A stretch of DNA of 39,458 nucleotides. It comes from Anaerolineae bacterium. Its GTDB lineage: Bacteria > Chloroflexota > Anaerolineae > Aggregatilineales > J027. The stretch is from assembly GCA_008933735.1 (NCBI GenBank), contig WBUL01000021.1, forward strand, positions 1 to 39,458, written 5' to 3'. A model generated the notes under the pieces. The model was not told the origin of the DNA. It ran no database searches and saw only the letters and a list, made by a program, of their open reading frames with translations. Below, piece after piece: positions 7,882 through 16,571 of the stretch (position 1 is its first letter; each line of letters begins with the position of its first letter). A program made the translations under genes and the position numbers.

Positions 7882-9262
7882 ATGGGGGCGGTTCGATGTA
7901 GACTTCGCGCCGCCCAACATTATCCTGATTAGACGGAATTTGCACATCCTCGTGAATCAACCCCGCCCAGCAGGGTTGTGGATTACGTGCTTTGACAATT
8001 TCCGTCATGCGGATCGCCCCCCAGACTTCTCCGCGCTGACCGGGTTGCAGATAATAATACGTCACATCTTCCTCCCCGTCGTAAACGGGGGTCAAATCCT
8101 TGAGCGGCGCTACTGCCCAGCGCCAGGGATAATTGCTCTGGCTCGTTTCGCACATGATGCCAACGCGCCACACCCCAGACTGGTTATATGCTCCTAACGA
8201 GGCTGCAACCTGATCAAAGTCGTAAACTGTACCGGGGAAAGGCCCGGCGGTTCGGATTGGAGTGTCGCCATAATTACGGACGGTCAGATGAAACAGCAGC
8301 AAATCTCCATAGGGCACACTTAGAGTGGTTAATTCCGAGCAAACGGTTTCCGGCTGTGTGATTTTTTCACCTTCATTATTGACACTGGTGTAATAGGCTT
8401 CGTCGTAAGGAGCTGCTTCAAAACACACGGTTCCACCTGTTGCCTGTGGAATGATTTCGACCTGTGGCAATCCGCTGTCTTTGATGGTGACAGCGGCGGT
8501 TCGGACAAGGCGTTGCCCGACTTCGTCCTGCGCGACCGCGTACAGGGTATAGTCGCCATTGTCCGGCGGGCGCATACTCTGATCCACACCCCCATCATAA
8601 TCAAAAACATGGGCACCGGGGTCGCCGGGATCACGACCGCCCTGTCGCTCAGAGATGTAATACTGTACGCCATCGGCATCTTCCAGGTAGACTGTCAAAA
8701 AGGCGGGTTTGCTGAGGAAGATATTGATGTCCACGCGGTCGTCAATGCCATCTTGATTTGGGGTGAATATCGTTGGCCCCACCTCAAAATACGCGATCAG
8801 AGGGAGGTCAGAGTCACCATCTGCTATTTCCAGCGTGCCGGTTTTGGTTTCTTCTTGTCCATCCTGGTCTTTTGCGGTTAGGATCCAGGTGTATATACCG
8901 TCAGGCAGCAGGCGGCGCTCCAGCGTGCCTTCCCAGGTTTCTCCTGCAAGTTGGAAGCCATCTACCACACCGCTGAATTCAACGCGGTAGTCGCCCTTGA
9001 CACGCGGCTGACCGCTGCGGAAAACGTATTCCTGCCCTTCGTTATTGGTAAAAGCGAGAGTTACATCAGCTTCACCGGAGAGTGTATAAGAAAAGATTGT
9101 GATGTCGTCCTGACCGTCAGCATTCGGGGTAATGCGTGAGGGGGAAAATCCGGCGTCTTGCAGCAGGTCTCCGGGGGGTTGAAGCACAAAATAACCAGCG
9201 ATACCGACCGCCAGTGCAGATAGAATTGCCGTCAATAAAACCCAGACTTTTGGAATCTGCAT
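7880..9262 (-). CDS. Anchored extracytoplasmic protein with FTPNxDGxxD motifs
   Basis: A 460-residue protein with an N-terminal membrane segment (residues ~7-28, signal anchor or signal peptide) and an all-beta outer part. ITPNADGQDD (44-53) and FTPNQDGIDD (166-175) open two similar Ig-like units and resemble the Asp-rich FxPNxDGxxD motif of secreted adhesion and C-terminal sorting domains, where acidic residues may bind calcium. Each unit ends in a DGxYTW/DNGDYTLYAVA strand typical of FlgD-like Ig folds. Residues ~290-460 look like a separate beta domain with several Cys. The start ATG 9262 is supported by GGAG seven bases upstream. It lies 63 bases after the DsrE-like gene on the same strand and may share its transcript. 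The function is unknown; surface binding is a guess. Confidence 0.8.
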   Translation of the reverse strand: MQIPKVWVLLTAILSALAVGIAGYFVLQPPGDLLQDAGFSPSRITPNADGQDDITIFSYTLSGEADVTLAFTNNEGQEYVFRSGQPRVKGDYRVEFSGVVDGFQLAGETWEGTLERRLLPDGIYTWILTAKDQDGQEETKTGTLEIADGDSDLPLIAYFEVGPTIFTPNQDGIDDRVDINIFLSKPAFLTVYLEDADGVQYYISERQGGRDPGDPGAHVFDYDGGVDQSMRPPDNGDYTLYAVAQDEVGQRLVRTAAVTIKDSGLPQVEIIPQATGGTVCFEAAPYDEAYYTSVNNEGEKITQPETVCSELTTLSVPYGDLLLFHLTVRNYGDTPIRTAGPFPGTVYDFDQVAASLGAYNQSGVWRVGIMCETSQSNYPWRWAVAPLKDLTPVYDGEEDVTYYYLQPGQRGEVWGAIRMTEIVKARNPQPCWAGLIHEDVQIPSNQDNVGRREVYIEPPP

Positions 9263-9325
9263 CTTTTTTCTCCAGCGAGTTATCAGTCTAGCGGATGTGT
9301 GATCAGAATCAATGCTGACTGCCTG

Positions 9326-9664
9326 TTACAGGGTGATCACCTTATCTGCTCGCCATTGTGCTTCTATGATGTCGTGCATTCCCCCCACGATGCCGACAGC
9401 TACTTTGTCGCGCAGATTATAGAAATGCAGGCATGTGGAACAGAGAATCAGAGGAATCTGCCGATCTGCGAGAGCCTTAAGCTGCTCCAAAACAGGCGAC
9501 CCGTCAACTGCTAATTTGACGCCTTCTCCGTAAAAGCAAATTGCGGCGGGTGGTTCCTGGTCACCATCAAGGAGCAGTTGCAAGAAGGTGGTTGCAAGTT
9601 TGAGTTGGAGTTCAGGTTCAGCTTCTCCCATACCATATCGGTTAAAAATAATCGTTGTTTTCAT
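9326..9664 (-). CDS. DsrE/YedF-like sulfur-carrier family protein
   Basis: The 112-residue product matches the DsrE-like fold, closest in pattern to the C-terminal domain of YedF: an N-terminal strand and helix (TTIIFNRYGMG), GVKLAVDGSPVLEQLKAL, and then LILCSTCLHFYNL, which aligns with the usual CGTC block, followed by VGGMHDI where YedF has TNMYDI. The paired cysteines (CSTC, residues 75 and 78) could handle sulfur or selenium. The TusA-like N-terminal domain of full YedF is absent. ATG 9664 gives MKTTII; an in-frame TTG at 9673 is closer to the GGAAGG ribosome binding site and would add three residues. The promoter carries two inverted repeats, suggesting tight control. Substrate and partner are not visible here. 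Confidence 0.8.
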   Translation of the reverse strand: MKTTIIFNRYGMGEAEPELQLKLATTFLQLLLDGDQEPPAAICFYGEGVKLAVDGSPVLEQLKALADRQIPLILCSTCLHFYNLRDKVAVGIVGGMHDIIEAQWRADKVITL

Positions 9665-9682
9665 ATCTATCAATCACCCTTC

Positions 9683-9741
9683 CTATGACAGATGTCATAG
9701 AGAGTCTAGTGAGCAAAGCGCGAGAGTCAATGCCGATTGAC
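9683..9741 (-). promoter_or_regulatory. DsrE-gene promoter with two operator-like inverted repeats
   Basis: On the minus strand TTGACT (9730-9725) and TAGACT (9708-9703) are 16 bases apart. Just downstream of the -10 lies a perfect palindrome with arms CTATGACA and TGTCATAG and spacer GA (9683-9700). The -35 overlaps a second perfect repeat, GTCAAT-GCCG-ATTGAC (9726-9741). Both positions suit repressor binding; the regulator is unknown. Confidence 0.5.
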
Positions 9742-9802
9742 CTATTCTTAACTGATTTGTCTTGTAAGCCTGTCTGTGGGAAAGTAGTATTGTGAAATTC
9801 GC

Positions 9803-9817
9803 GAGGCGCTCCGCCTC
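9803..9817. promoter_or_regulatory. Small hairpin upstream of folC
   Basis: GAGGCG, loop CTC, CGCCTC, followed by ATTTTCTT. It lies 22 bases before the folC ATG. It may be a leader hairpin or a small dispersed repeat; copy number cannot be judged from one window. Confidence 0.4.
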
Positions 9818-9839
9818 ATTTTCTTGCAAGCAGGATTAA

Positions 9840-11171
9840 ATGTACGCAGACGCGCTCGATTACCTCTCCACCTTTATCAATCAAAAACGCCGTGATAAAT
9901 TCGTTCCCCTGGATATCCCCCGTCATGCGCTCATGCTGCTAGATAATCCGCAAAATGCCTACCCGATTGTGCACATCACCGGGACCAAGGGCAAAGGGTC
10001 AGTAGGGGCGATGATCACTTCCATCTTGCAGGAGGCAGGTTTGCGGGTGGGGCTGTTTTCTTCACCACACTTACAGGATTTTCGAGAACGCATCAAAATT
10101 AATGACCTGTTGATCTCGGAAGCTGAAGTGGTTGAACTGGTGAACCGTCTCAGGCCTGTTCTGGCAGAAGTGCCGGAAATCACCTGGTTTGGCGCGGTGG
10201 CGATGATGGCTTTCACTTACTTTCGGGAAATGAATGTCGATATTGCGATCATTGAAGCGGGTTTGGGTGGACGTTACGATGTCACGAATGTGATTATTCC
10301 TGCGCTGTCGGTGATTACCAGCCTGAGTTATGACCATATGGCGGTTCTGGGGCATTCATTATCTGAAATCGCATATCACAAAGCCGGGATTATCAAACCT
10401 GGGGTACCAGTGGTCAGCGCATTACAGACTGCTCCTGCACTCGCGGTCATCGAGAAAACCGCTCATGAAAACCACGCCCCCCTGACGCTTATCGGGCGTG
10501 ATTGGCATTTTCAACCCTGCGGGGGTAATTTGTCGGTAGAATGCTGGCGAGCGGGCGACCCCCCACAAAAATACCAAACCGTGCTGATCGGTCAGCATCA
10601 GGCGATTAATGGTACGGTCGCATTGGCAACGGTGGACATCCTGCGCCAGCAGGGATACCCGGTGACCCAGAATGCGATTAGGCAAGGTTTGCAGCAGGTA
10701 AACTGGCCTGGACGGTTCGAAATTATCCGGGAGAATCCGAGAATTATTCTGGATGCTGCCCATAATGCGGATTCCGCACGCTGGCTCAAGCGAACACTGG
10801 CAGAAAGATTTTCGGAAAGTCCGCGTGTACTGGTATTTGGGGCAAAATCGGATAAGGACATTGAGGGGATGCTGGTTGAACTCCTGCCAGATACGGATCA
10901 TTTTATTGTTACGCTCGCCTTTGACTCGAAAGCCGAGGCGCCGGGTGTCATCGCGGATATTGCCAGGACACAGGGCTATGCAGGTACAATTGAAGTAATT
11001 CCGTCTGTGTCTGATGCGCTCGTTGCCGCGCAGACTCATGCAGCGGCGGGGTTGGTTTGCGTGACAGGCTCTTTATATCTGGTGGGCGAAGTCCGTACCC
11101 TGTACGGTTTAGCGGCTGGACAGGCCGTGAATGTCTTAAGGGAAAGAAATTCATGTTTGGGCATGGCGTAA
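9840..11171 (+). CDS. folC: Folylpolyglutamate / dihydrofolate synthase
   Basis: A Mur-ligase-family enzyme that adds glutamate to folates and, in many bacteria, also makes dihydrofolate from dihydropteroate. The 443-residue length is normal. The ATP loop is HITGTKGKGSV (residues 45-55), followed by GLFSSPHLQDFRERI and the Mur-family block EAGLGGRYDVTNVI. The C-terminal half has IILDAAHNADS and VLVFGAKSDKD, as expected. AGGA five bases before ATG 9840 supports the start. The last 19 bases overlap the start of lon in another frame, so the two are probably translated together. Whether it has one or both activities cannot be told from sequence alone. Confidence 0.95.
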   Translation: MYADALDYLSTFINQKRRDKFVPLDIPRHALMLLDNPQNAYPIVHITGTKGKGSVGAMITSILQEAGLRVGLFSSPHLQDFRERIKINDLLISEAEVVELVNRLRPVLAEVPEITWFGAVAMMAFTYFREMNVDIAIIEAGLGGRYDVTNVIIPALSVITSLSYDHMAVLGHSLSEIAYHKAGIIKPGVPVVSALQTAPALAVIEKTAHENHAPLTLIGRDWHFQPCGGNLSVECWRAGDPPQKYQTVLIGQHQAINGTVALATVDILRQQGYPVTQNAIRQGLQQVNWPGRFEIIRENPRIILDAAHNADSARWLKRTLAERFSESPRVLVFGAKSDKDIEGMLVELLPDTDHFIVTLAFDSKAEAPGVIADIARTQGYAGTIEVIPSVSDALVAAQTHAAAGLVCVTGSLYLVGEVRTLYGLAAGQAVNVLRERNSCLGMA

Positions 11172-13588
11172 GCGATTTTTATAACATTCACGATGCAGTG
11201 CCGGATAAGGATGGGTTCATCCATTCTATCCTTGTGCCGGTGCGTGACACAGTCATTTTTCCACGGATGGTGTCGCCTGTGTCAGTTGACCGTGAGAAGT
11301 CAATGGGAGCGATTGCGTCAGCACAAATTGAAGCCACAACGGTGATTGTGGCACTGCAAAAACAGTCCTCGATTTTTGACCCGCGTCCGGACGATCTGTA
11401 TCCAGTGGGCGTCGAAATGGCGCTGGGGCGGCTGATGCATATGCCGGATGGCACCAGCAGCATCCTGGCACAGGGACGGCGGCGTGTAGAAATCATTGAA
11501 ATAGAGCAATCGCACCCGTTTTTTGTTGTGAAAGCGCGGCCAATTGAAACCCCTTATAAGCCGTCGCGCCATGCTGAGGCTCTGATGCGAGCGGTACTGA
11601 CCCTGTTTGAACGTTGTGTTAAGCTCAACCGCAGTATCTCACAGGAAGCCTATATTTATGCGATTAATATTGATGATCCCGGTTGGCTGGCAGATCTGAT
11701 TGCCTCTACCCTTCCCCTGAAGCATCATGAAAAACAGGAAATTCTGGAGAAGTTTGACCCGGTCGAGCGTCTGCATCGTATTAGTGTGCTGCTGGGCCGT
11801 GAGCTGGATGTGCTGGAACTGGAAGAGCAAATCCAGACCCGTGTAAAGAAGGAAGTTCAGCGTGGGCAGCGCGAAATGTACCTGCGCGAGCAGATGCGTG
11901 TGATTCAGAATGAACTGGGCGAGGTAGACATCTTCCAGCAGGAATTCAATGAACTGCAAGACCGGATTAATGCGGCAAATTTGCCGGAAGAAGTTTACGA
12001 AAAAGCAATTAAGGACTTTAACCGTCTGCAAATGCTTCCCCCGATTGCGCCAGAAGTGGGTATTCTCCGCACCTATCTGGAAACCCTGCTGGATTTGCCC
12101 TGGGTCAATGAAACCATCGACAACCTTGATATTCAACACGCAAAAGACATCCTGGAAGAACATCACTACGGCATGGAAAAGGTCAAGGAACGCATTCTGG
12201 AGCATCTGGCAGTGCGGAAACTTGCACCCCACGACATGCGAACGCCAATCCTGTGTTTTATTGGTCCCCCTGGAACTGGCAAAACATCCGTGGGTAAAAG
12301 CATAGCGATTGCCTTAGAACGTGAATTTGTGAGAATCAGCCTGGGTGGGGTGCATGATGAAGCTGAAATCCGAGGTCACCGCCGGACGTATATTGGGGCG
12401 CTGCCGGGACGAATTGTCAACGGAATGCGACGGGCAGGCACGGTCAATCCGGTGTTCGTTCTGGATGAAATTGACAAATTGGGGCGGGATGTGCGCGGCG
12501 ACCCGGCGGCGGCTCTGCTAGAAGTGCTTGACCCGGAACAGAATTTTGCTTTCTCCGACCATTATCTTGAAGTACCGTATGATTTAAGCAAAGTGCTGTT
12601 CATTGGCACGGCTAATACCTTAGACACGATTCCGCCTGCACTGCTTGACCGTATGGAGATCATCGAATTTCCTGGTTACGTGGATGACGAAAAACTAGAA
12701 ATCGCTCGGCAATTCCTTGTTGCACGTCAGATGCGAGAACATGGGATTGATGACCAGAATATCCGCTTTGAAGATACCGCGCTGGTCAAAATTATGCGCT
12801 CGTATACTCGTGAGGCTGGTGTACGGAATTTTGAGCGTGAGATTGCCAATGTGTGCCGTAAACTGGCACGGCGAGTGGCAGAAGACAAGCGCATCGCTAA
12901 AAAAATCACGCCTGAACTGGTCGAGGAGTTTCTTGGCCCGGTGCAGTATCTTGAAACTGAACGTGAACGTGAAGACCTTATTGGGATCGCCACCAGTATG
13001 GCCTGGAGTGCATTTGGCGGTGATCTGCTGTCTATTGAGGTTAGCATTGTGCCCGGAACCGGCAAATTGCAGCTCACCGGTAAATTGGGTGATGTCATGC
13101 AGGAATCGGCGCGGGCAGCGCTCAGCTATTTACGCAGCCGCGCAGAGAGTTTCTCGATTGATGCTGCGAAGTTTGAACATACTGACATTCACATTCATGT
13201 TCCATCCGGTGCTGTGCCCAAAGATGGCCCGTCGGCGGGGATGACAATTGCAGTTGCATTGGTATCGGCGTTTACCGGGCAAAAAGTCCGTCATGAGATT
13301 GCCATGACGGGTGAAATCACACTGCGGGGGCGCATCCTGCCGATTGGCGGTGTGCGGGAGAAAATTCTTGCGGCTCATCGAACGGGCGTGAGGAAGGTCA
13401 TTTTACCCAGGCAGAATCAGAAAGATCTGGTTGAGATTAATCGTAAAACCCTGCGTGAAATGGATGTGATTCTCGTCGAACATCTGGATGAGGTACTGCC
13501 GCATGTGCTGGTCAGCAAAGCGCGAGCGCCGATGATTCAATCCGCTTCGTCGTCTTCGGCGTCGGTCATGGGGGCAGATTTTCGATAA
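11153..13588 (+). CDS. lon: ATP-dependent protease Lon (LonA type)
   Basis: A hexameric AAA+ serine protease that degrades misfolded and regulatory proteins. Of 811 residues, the N-terminal substrate domain starts at SILVPVRDTVIFPRMVSPV. Walker A GPPGTGKT is at 371-378 and Walker B VFVLDEIDKLG follows. The protease domain has the Ser/Lys dyad: Ser694 in DGPSAGMT and Lys737 in GVREKIL, 43 residues apart as in E. coli Lon. The frame is open further upstream to 11057, but that part lies in folC and is not Lon-like; ATG 11153, with GGAAAG upstream, gives the normal N-terminus. The C-terminal tail is Ser-rich. It overlaps folC by 19 bases and its stop overlaps the next start (TAATG). Confidence 0.97.
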   Translation: MFGHGVSDFYNIHDAVPDKDGFIHSILVPVRDTVIFPRMVSPVSVDREKSMGAIASAQIEATTVIVALQKQSSIFDPRPDDLYPVGVEMALGRLMHMPDGTSSILAQGRRRVEIIEIEQSHPFFVVKARPIETPYKPSRHAEALMRAVLTLFERCVKLNRSISQEAYIYAINIDDPGWLADLIASTLPLKHHEKQEILEKFDPVERLHRISVLLGRELDVLELEEQIQTRVKKEVQRGQREMYLREQMRVIQNELGEVDIFQQEFNELQDRINAANLPEEVYEKAIKDFNRLQMLPPIAPEVGILRTYLETLLDLPWVNETIDNLDIQHAKDILEEHHYGMEKVKERILEHLAVRKLAPHDMRTPILCFIGPPGTGKTSVGKSIAIALEREFVRISLGGVHDEAEIRGHRRTYIGALPGRIVNGMRRAGTVNPVFVLDEIDKLGRDVRGDPAAALLEVLDPEQNFAFSDHYLEVPYDLSKVLFIGTANTLDTIPPALLDRMEIIEFPGYVDDEKLEIARQFLVARQMREHGIDDQNIRFEDTALVKIMRSYTREAGVRNFEREIANVCRKLARRVAEDKRIAKKITPELVEEFLGPVQYLETEREREDLIGIATSMAWSAFGGDLLSIEVSIVPGTGKLQLTGKLGDVMQESARAALSYLRSRAESFSIDAAKFEHTDIHIHVPSGAVPKDGPSAGMTIAVALVSAFTGQKVRHEIAMTGEITLRGRILPIGGVREKILAAHRTGVRKVILPRQNQKDLVEINRKTLREMDVILVEHLDEVLPHVLVSKARAPMIQSASSSSASVMGADFR

Positions 13589-15180
13589 TGCGGCGGGGGG
13601 TGTGGCTGCTCAGTTTCATATTTCTGGCAGGCTGTTCGTCGCTTTTAGGGGACGACCCAACCCTGACCCCAACACCACTTCCTCCGATCAGTGTCAAGGT
13701 AGATACACCCACCTATACGCCGACTGCAACTGAAACATGGACTCCGACACCGACAGAAACGCCGCTTCCGACGGAGACACCGACACTGACGCCTGTACCC
13801 CCTTCTGCAACACCGAGCGAAACCCCAACGCCGACAGAGACACCCCTTCCGACCTCGACACCAGTGGCTGCGGTGCAGTACCAGAACGACCAGTGGTTAC
13901 AAATTAACATGCCCAGTCAGATTTCGGAAGGTTTGACCGCAAACTGGCTGGCGTTCATTAATTACAATGACCGCACGACTCGTTCCAGTTCGCCCGAACC
14001 CGCCAGCCAGGTACAAACCCTGTATTTTTATCGCCCTGATACCAATCAGCGGCTCAAGATTTTTGATATGCCCGCCAGCGTAGGAGACAGAGTGTATGTG
14101 TCCCCTGCCGGAACCCATCTCCTGTATTTTGTTGAGTCAGGCACGGATTCCGCCGGGAATCTACTCAGCGGGCTTTACATGCTGGACATGACCATTGGCT
14201 TAAGCTACCGCCTGTTTGATATTCCGAATATTAATCCACGTGGCATCCCAGGCCATAAACCAGCCTGGTCAGGTGATGGGCGGCGGCTGGCGGTGGCGCT
14301 AACCACGGAGTATGCCACCGATATTTTTGTGATGAATGCTGACGGGACGGGTTTCCGGAACGCGACCCAGCACGGGAGTTATGACTTATGGCCTGCCCTT
14401 TCGCCAGATGGATTGTGGCTGGCATTTGTGTCTGACCGGTTGACCTGCCCAACCTGGACGCCAGGCGAACTGAACACGTGCGATGTGCCTTCCGCTGCCC
14501 CACCGACTGAAGGCAATTTATTCATATTGAATATGAATACAAATGAGCTGCGGCAGGTGACCGATATTAAACTGAATGGTGCACCGCGATGGGTCACTGA
14601 TTCCAAGCTGGTTTTTTCGACAGGCGGCGGGAATGCTCTGGCAACACAAAGCGATCTCTGGATTGTGGATATTGACGCGGGGTCGGCGGTGCAAATTACA
14701 GATCCTGGCACATTGAACATCGGCGAAGCCTGGACGGTTGATGCCAGCCAGGTCGTCTATCAACGTGCCGCCAACAATACCCAGATTATTGTGGCAGACA
14801 ATATTGGACGTGAACTGGCAACCACCAGTGAATTTATCTTCCCGCGTTATGGCATGGCAGCGGACTGGTCACCGGATAATCAGTTCCTGGCAATCGGCGG
14901 TCATAACGGGCAGTGTCCGTATGGCATCATCGTAGTTGATCCCCTGCTGCAAGTTGTCACCGCGCCAGGACGGAATCTGCTTGCGTGTGATCCTATGTAC
15001 GCCTCCCAGGGGAGGTTCATGGCGTTTGTTGGTATTCGCCCCGGCACGACTACCGATGGGCGTGTCGATATTTACCTTGCCAACATAAACGGCCTTGGGG
15101 CACGAAGTATCACTGCCGATTTACAGGGGCAAATGCTTTTGCTCGATTGGATTGGCCCCACACCCGCAGAATCGTCGTAG
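13588..15180 (+). CDS. Lipoprotein with TolB/WD40-like beta propeller
   Basis: A 530-residue predicted lipoprotein with a short signal peptide ending in lipobox LAGC (Cys16). A Pro/Thr-rich linker (residues ~28-95, repeats of TPTPTET) separates the anchor from the folded domain. The C-terminal ~400 residues carry PD40/TolB-type strands: KPAWSGDGRRLAVAL, PALSPDGLWLAFVSDR and ADWSPDNQFLAIGG. These form a propeller that usually binds proteins or ligands at the outer membrane face. The start ATG shares its A with the lon stop (TAATG), indicating translational coupling and a shared transcript with folC-lon. No catalytic residues are evident. A role in envelope quality control with Lon would be speculation. 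Confidence 0.88.
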   Translation: MRRGVWLLSFIFLAGCSSLLGDDPTLTPTPLPPISVKVDTPTYTPTATETWTPTPTETPLPTETPTLTPVPPSATPSETPTPTETPLPTSTPVAAVQYQNDQWLQINMPSQISEGLTANWLAFINYNDRTTRSSSPEPASQVQTLYFYRPDTNQRLKIFDMPASVGDRVYVSPAGTHLLYFVESGTDSAGNLLSGLYMLDMTIGLSYRLFDIPNINPRGIPGHKPAWSGDGRRLAVALTTEYATDIFVMNADGTGFRNATQHGSYDLWPALSPDGLWLAFVSDRLTCPTWTPGELNTCDVPSAAPPTEGNLFILNMNTNELRQVTDIKLNGAPRWVTDSKLVFSTGGGNALATQSDLWIVDIDAGSAVQITDPGTLNIGEAWTVDASQVVYQRAANNTQIIVADNIGRELATTSEFIFPRYGMAADWSPDNQFLAIGGHNGQCPYGIIVVDPLLQVVTAPGRNLLACDPMYASQGRFMAFVGIRPGTTTDGRVDIYLANINGLGARSITADLQGQMLLLDWIGPTPAESS

Positions 15181-15226
15181 AAAGCGCTGACAATTTCACC
15201 CTGTTAAACTTTTCGGTAGTTACATG

Positions 15227-15256
15227 TTGTCCTCCCTCAGCTCAGGAATCTATAAA
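15227..15256 (+). promoter_or_regulatory. Candidate promoter for LysM lipoprotein gene
   Basis: TTGTCC (15227-15232) and TATAAA (15251-15256) are separated by 18 bases, about 85 bases before the start codon. The following A-rich stretch repeats TGTAAAAAA twice. Confidence 0.45.
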
Positions 15257-15341
15257 AATTGTAAAAAACCTGTAAAAAAGGAAACTTTGGCATCATCAGT
15301 CGGACTAAATTAGTGTGGTCTGTGATGGGTAAGGAAAAGCT

Positions 15342-16571
15342 ATGCGTCCCCTTGTACTTGTTTTGCTCTCCCTGATGCTGGCATCAGTGGCATGTGGCTT
15401 GTCCTCTGGAAACGAATCGCCAACAGCAGTACCGATTATCAGGACTCCAATCATTGTTACCAATACGCCTGCCCCGGCAACGGCAACCCCGACTCAGCAG
15501 TCCGGTGGATCAAGTTCTGGCGGTAATACGACCTGTACAGTGAGGACTGACTGGCCGATTTATACTGTTGTCGCCGGGGATACGCTCGGTACGATTGCCC
15601 AACGCACGGGCAGCACGGTTAATCAACTGACAGCGGCGAACTGCCTCGCTAATCCGAATAGTATTTCGGTTGGGCAGCAGATTCGGGTGCCGCGTTCGCC
15701 TGCGCCGCCAACTGCAACCCAATCCAGTGTGCCGACCAACGGATATGTGACTGTCAGCTCGTATTTGTACGCAGATGCGGGTCATTACCTGCTCGAATCT
15801 GGAAAAGCGATTACTCTGACATGGCCTGAAGCCCCACGCGGGGCCTCACGGGTTGATTTCTGGCTGAATAATCAAAGTGTGGTTGGCACGGACGGCAACC
15901 CTTCGGATGGAGCAACCGCAAACTGGACAGTTCCAGCAAATATTACGGGGAACATAAGCGCTGTCGCGTATAAATCGGATGGTGGCACGATGCACTATAG
16001 TTATCTGACAGCCGTTTCTTCCGGGAATCTGCCGCCGGGAAACGAGTGCGTTGTGCGGAACAATTTAGCGATGCCAGTGACAGTGTATGCCCAACCTGTT
16101 GAATCGGCGGGTGTTTTCGGTCAATTATCACCATTTGCATTTGAGCGGGCTGTTGGGAAAACCGCAAACGGCTGGATTGCGATTTTCCCAGGGGCAGCAA
16201 ACGCGGGGGCATTCGGGATTTACCGGATAAAATGGCTTGCGCCAAGTAATAACAATCAACTGCTGGGACCGTGCGGCAGTCTGCCCGTGATCCCAATTGA
16301 TGTCACCAGCAGCGGGTGTACCATTACCGCCAATACGGATGTGACTGTGTACAGCCAGCCGAATCAGACGGCGGCGGTTTTTGGAACGCTCTCCTCTGGA
16401 ATGACCGCCGAAGTGATGGTGCAGACTTCGGATGGATGGTACGGCATTGATACAGGAACGGCTTCGGCAGGGGATTTTGGTGCGTACAAAGCCAGGTGGA
16501 TACCCGCCAGCGGGGAGGTCACCTTTAACGGAACGTGCGGCAATGTGCCGCTTATCCCACTTGGCAGCTAG
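15342..16571 (+). CDS. LysM lipoprotein with two SH3-like repeats
   Basis: A 409-residue predicted lipoprotein: signal peptide with lipobox ASVAC (Cys18), a Pro/Thr/Gly/Ser-rich linker, then a LysM domain at ~72-117 (IYTVVAGDTLGTIAQRTG ... SISVGQQIRVP), which usually binds peptidoglycan or related glycans. Residues ~130-230 look like an Ig-type beta domain. Two related ~65-residue repeats follow; both contain VTVY(A/S)QP, a VFG turn, a GW block and AGxFGxYxxxW, in the manner of bacterial SH3 domains. This suggests a cell-wall-binding surface protein. Its stop codon overlaps that of the convergent glycosyltransferase within a single CTAG. Confidence 0.88.
   Translation: MRPLVLVLLSLMLASVACGLSSGNESPTAVPIIRTPIIVTNTPAPATATPTQQSGGSSSGGNTTCTVRTDWPIYTVVAGDTLGTIAQRTGSTVNQLTAANCLANPNSISVGQQIRVPRSPAPPTATQSSVPTNGYVTVSSYLYADAGHYLLESGKAITLTWPEAPRGASRVDFWLNNQSVVGTDGNPSDGATANWTVPANITGNISAVAYKSDGGTMHYSYLTAVSSGNLPPGNECVVRNNLAMPVTVYAQPVESAGVFGQLSPFAFERAVGKTANGWIAIFPGAANAGAFGIYRIKWLAPSNNNQLLGPCGSLPVIPIDVTSSGCTITANTDVTVYSQPNQTAAVFGTLSSGMTAEVMVQTSDGWYGIDTGTASAGDFGAYKARWIPASGEVTFNGTCGNVPLIPLGS

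Noticed and set aside
9299..9340. Inverted GTGATCA / TGATCAC pair near the DsrE-like gene end
   Set aside because: The arms are 28 bases apart and one lies inside coding sequence; TGATCA is itself a palindrome, so a chance pair is likely.
10422..11039. 205-residue frame opposite folC
   Set aside because: It lies wholly inside a well-conserved gene, lacks recognisable motifs and has no ribosome binding site.
11057..11152. N-terminal extension of Lon by 32 residues
   Set aside because: These codons lie in folC in another frame and encode nothing Lon-like; ATG 11153 with GGAAAG upstream gives a normal N-terminus.
11639..12232. 197-residue frame opposite lon
   Set aside because: Antisense shadow of the conserved Lon N-terminal and linker regions; composition rich in Phe, Gln and Asn with no known motif.
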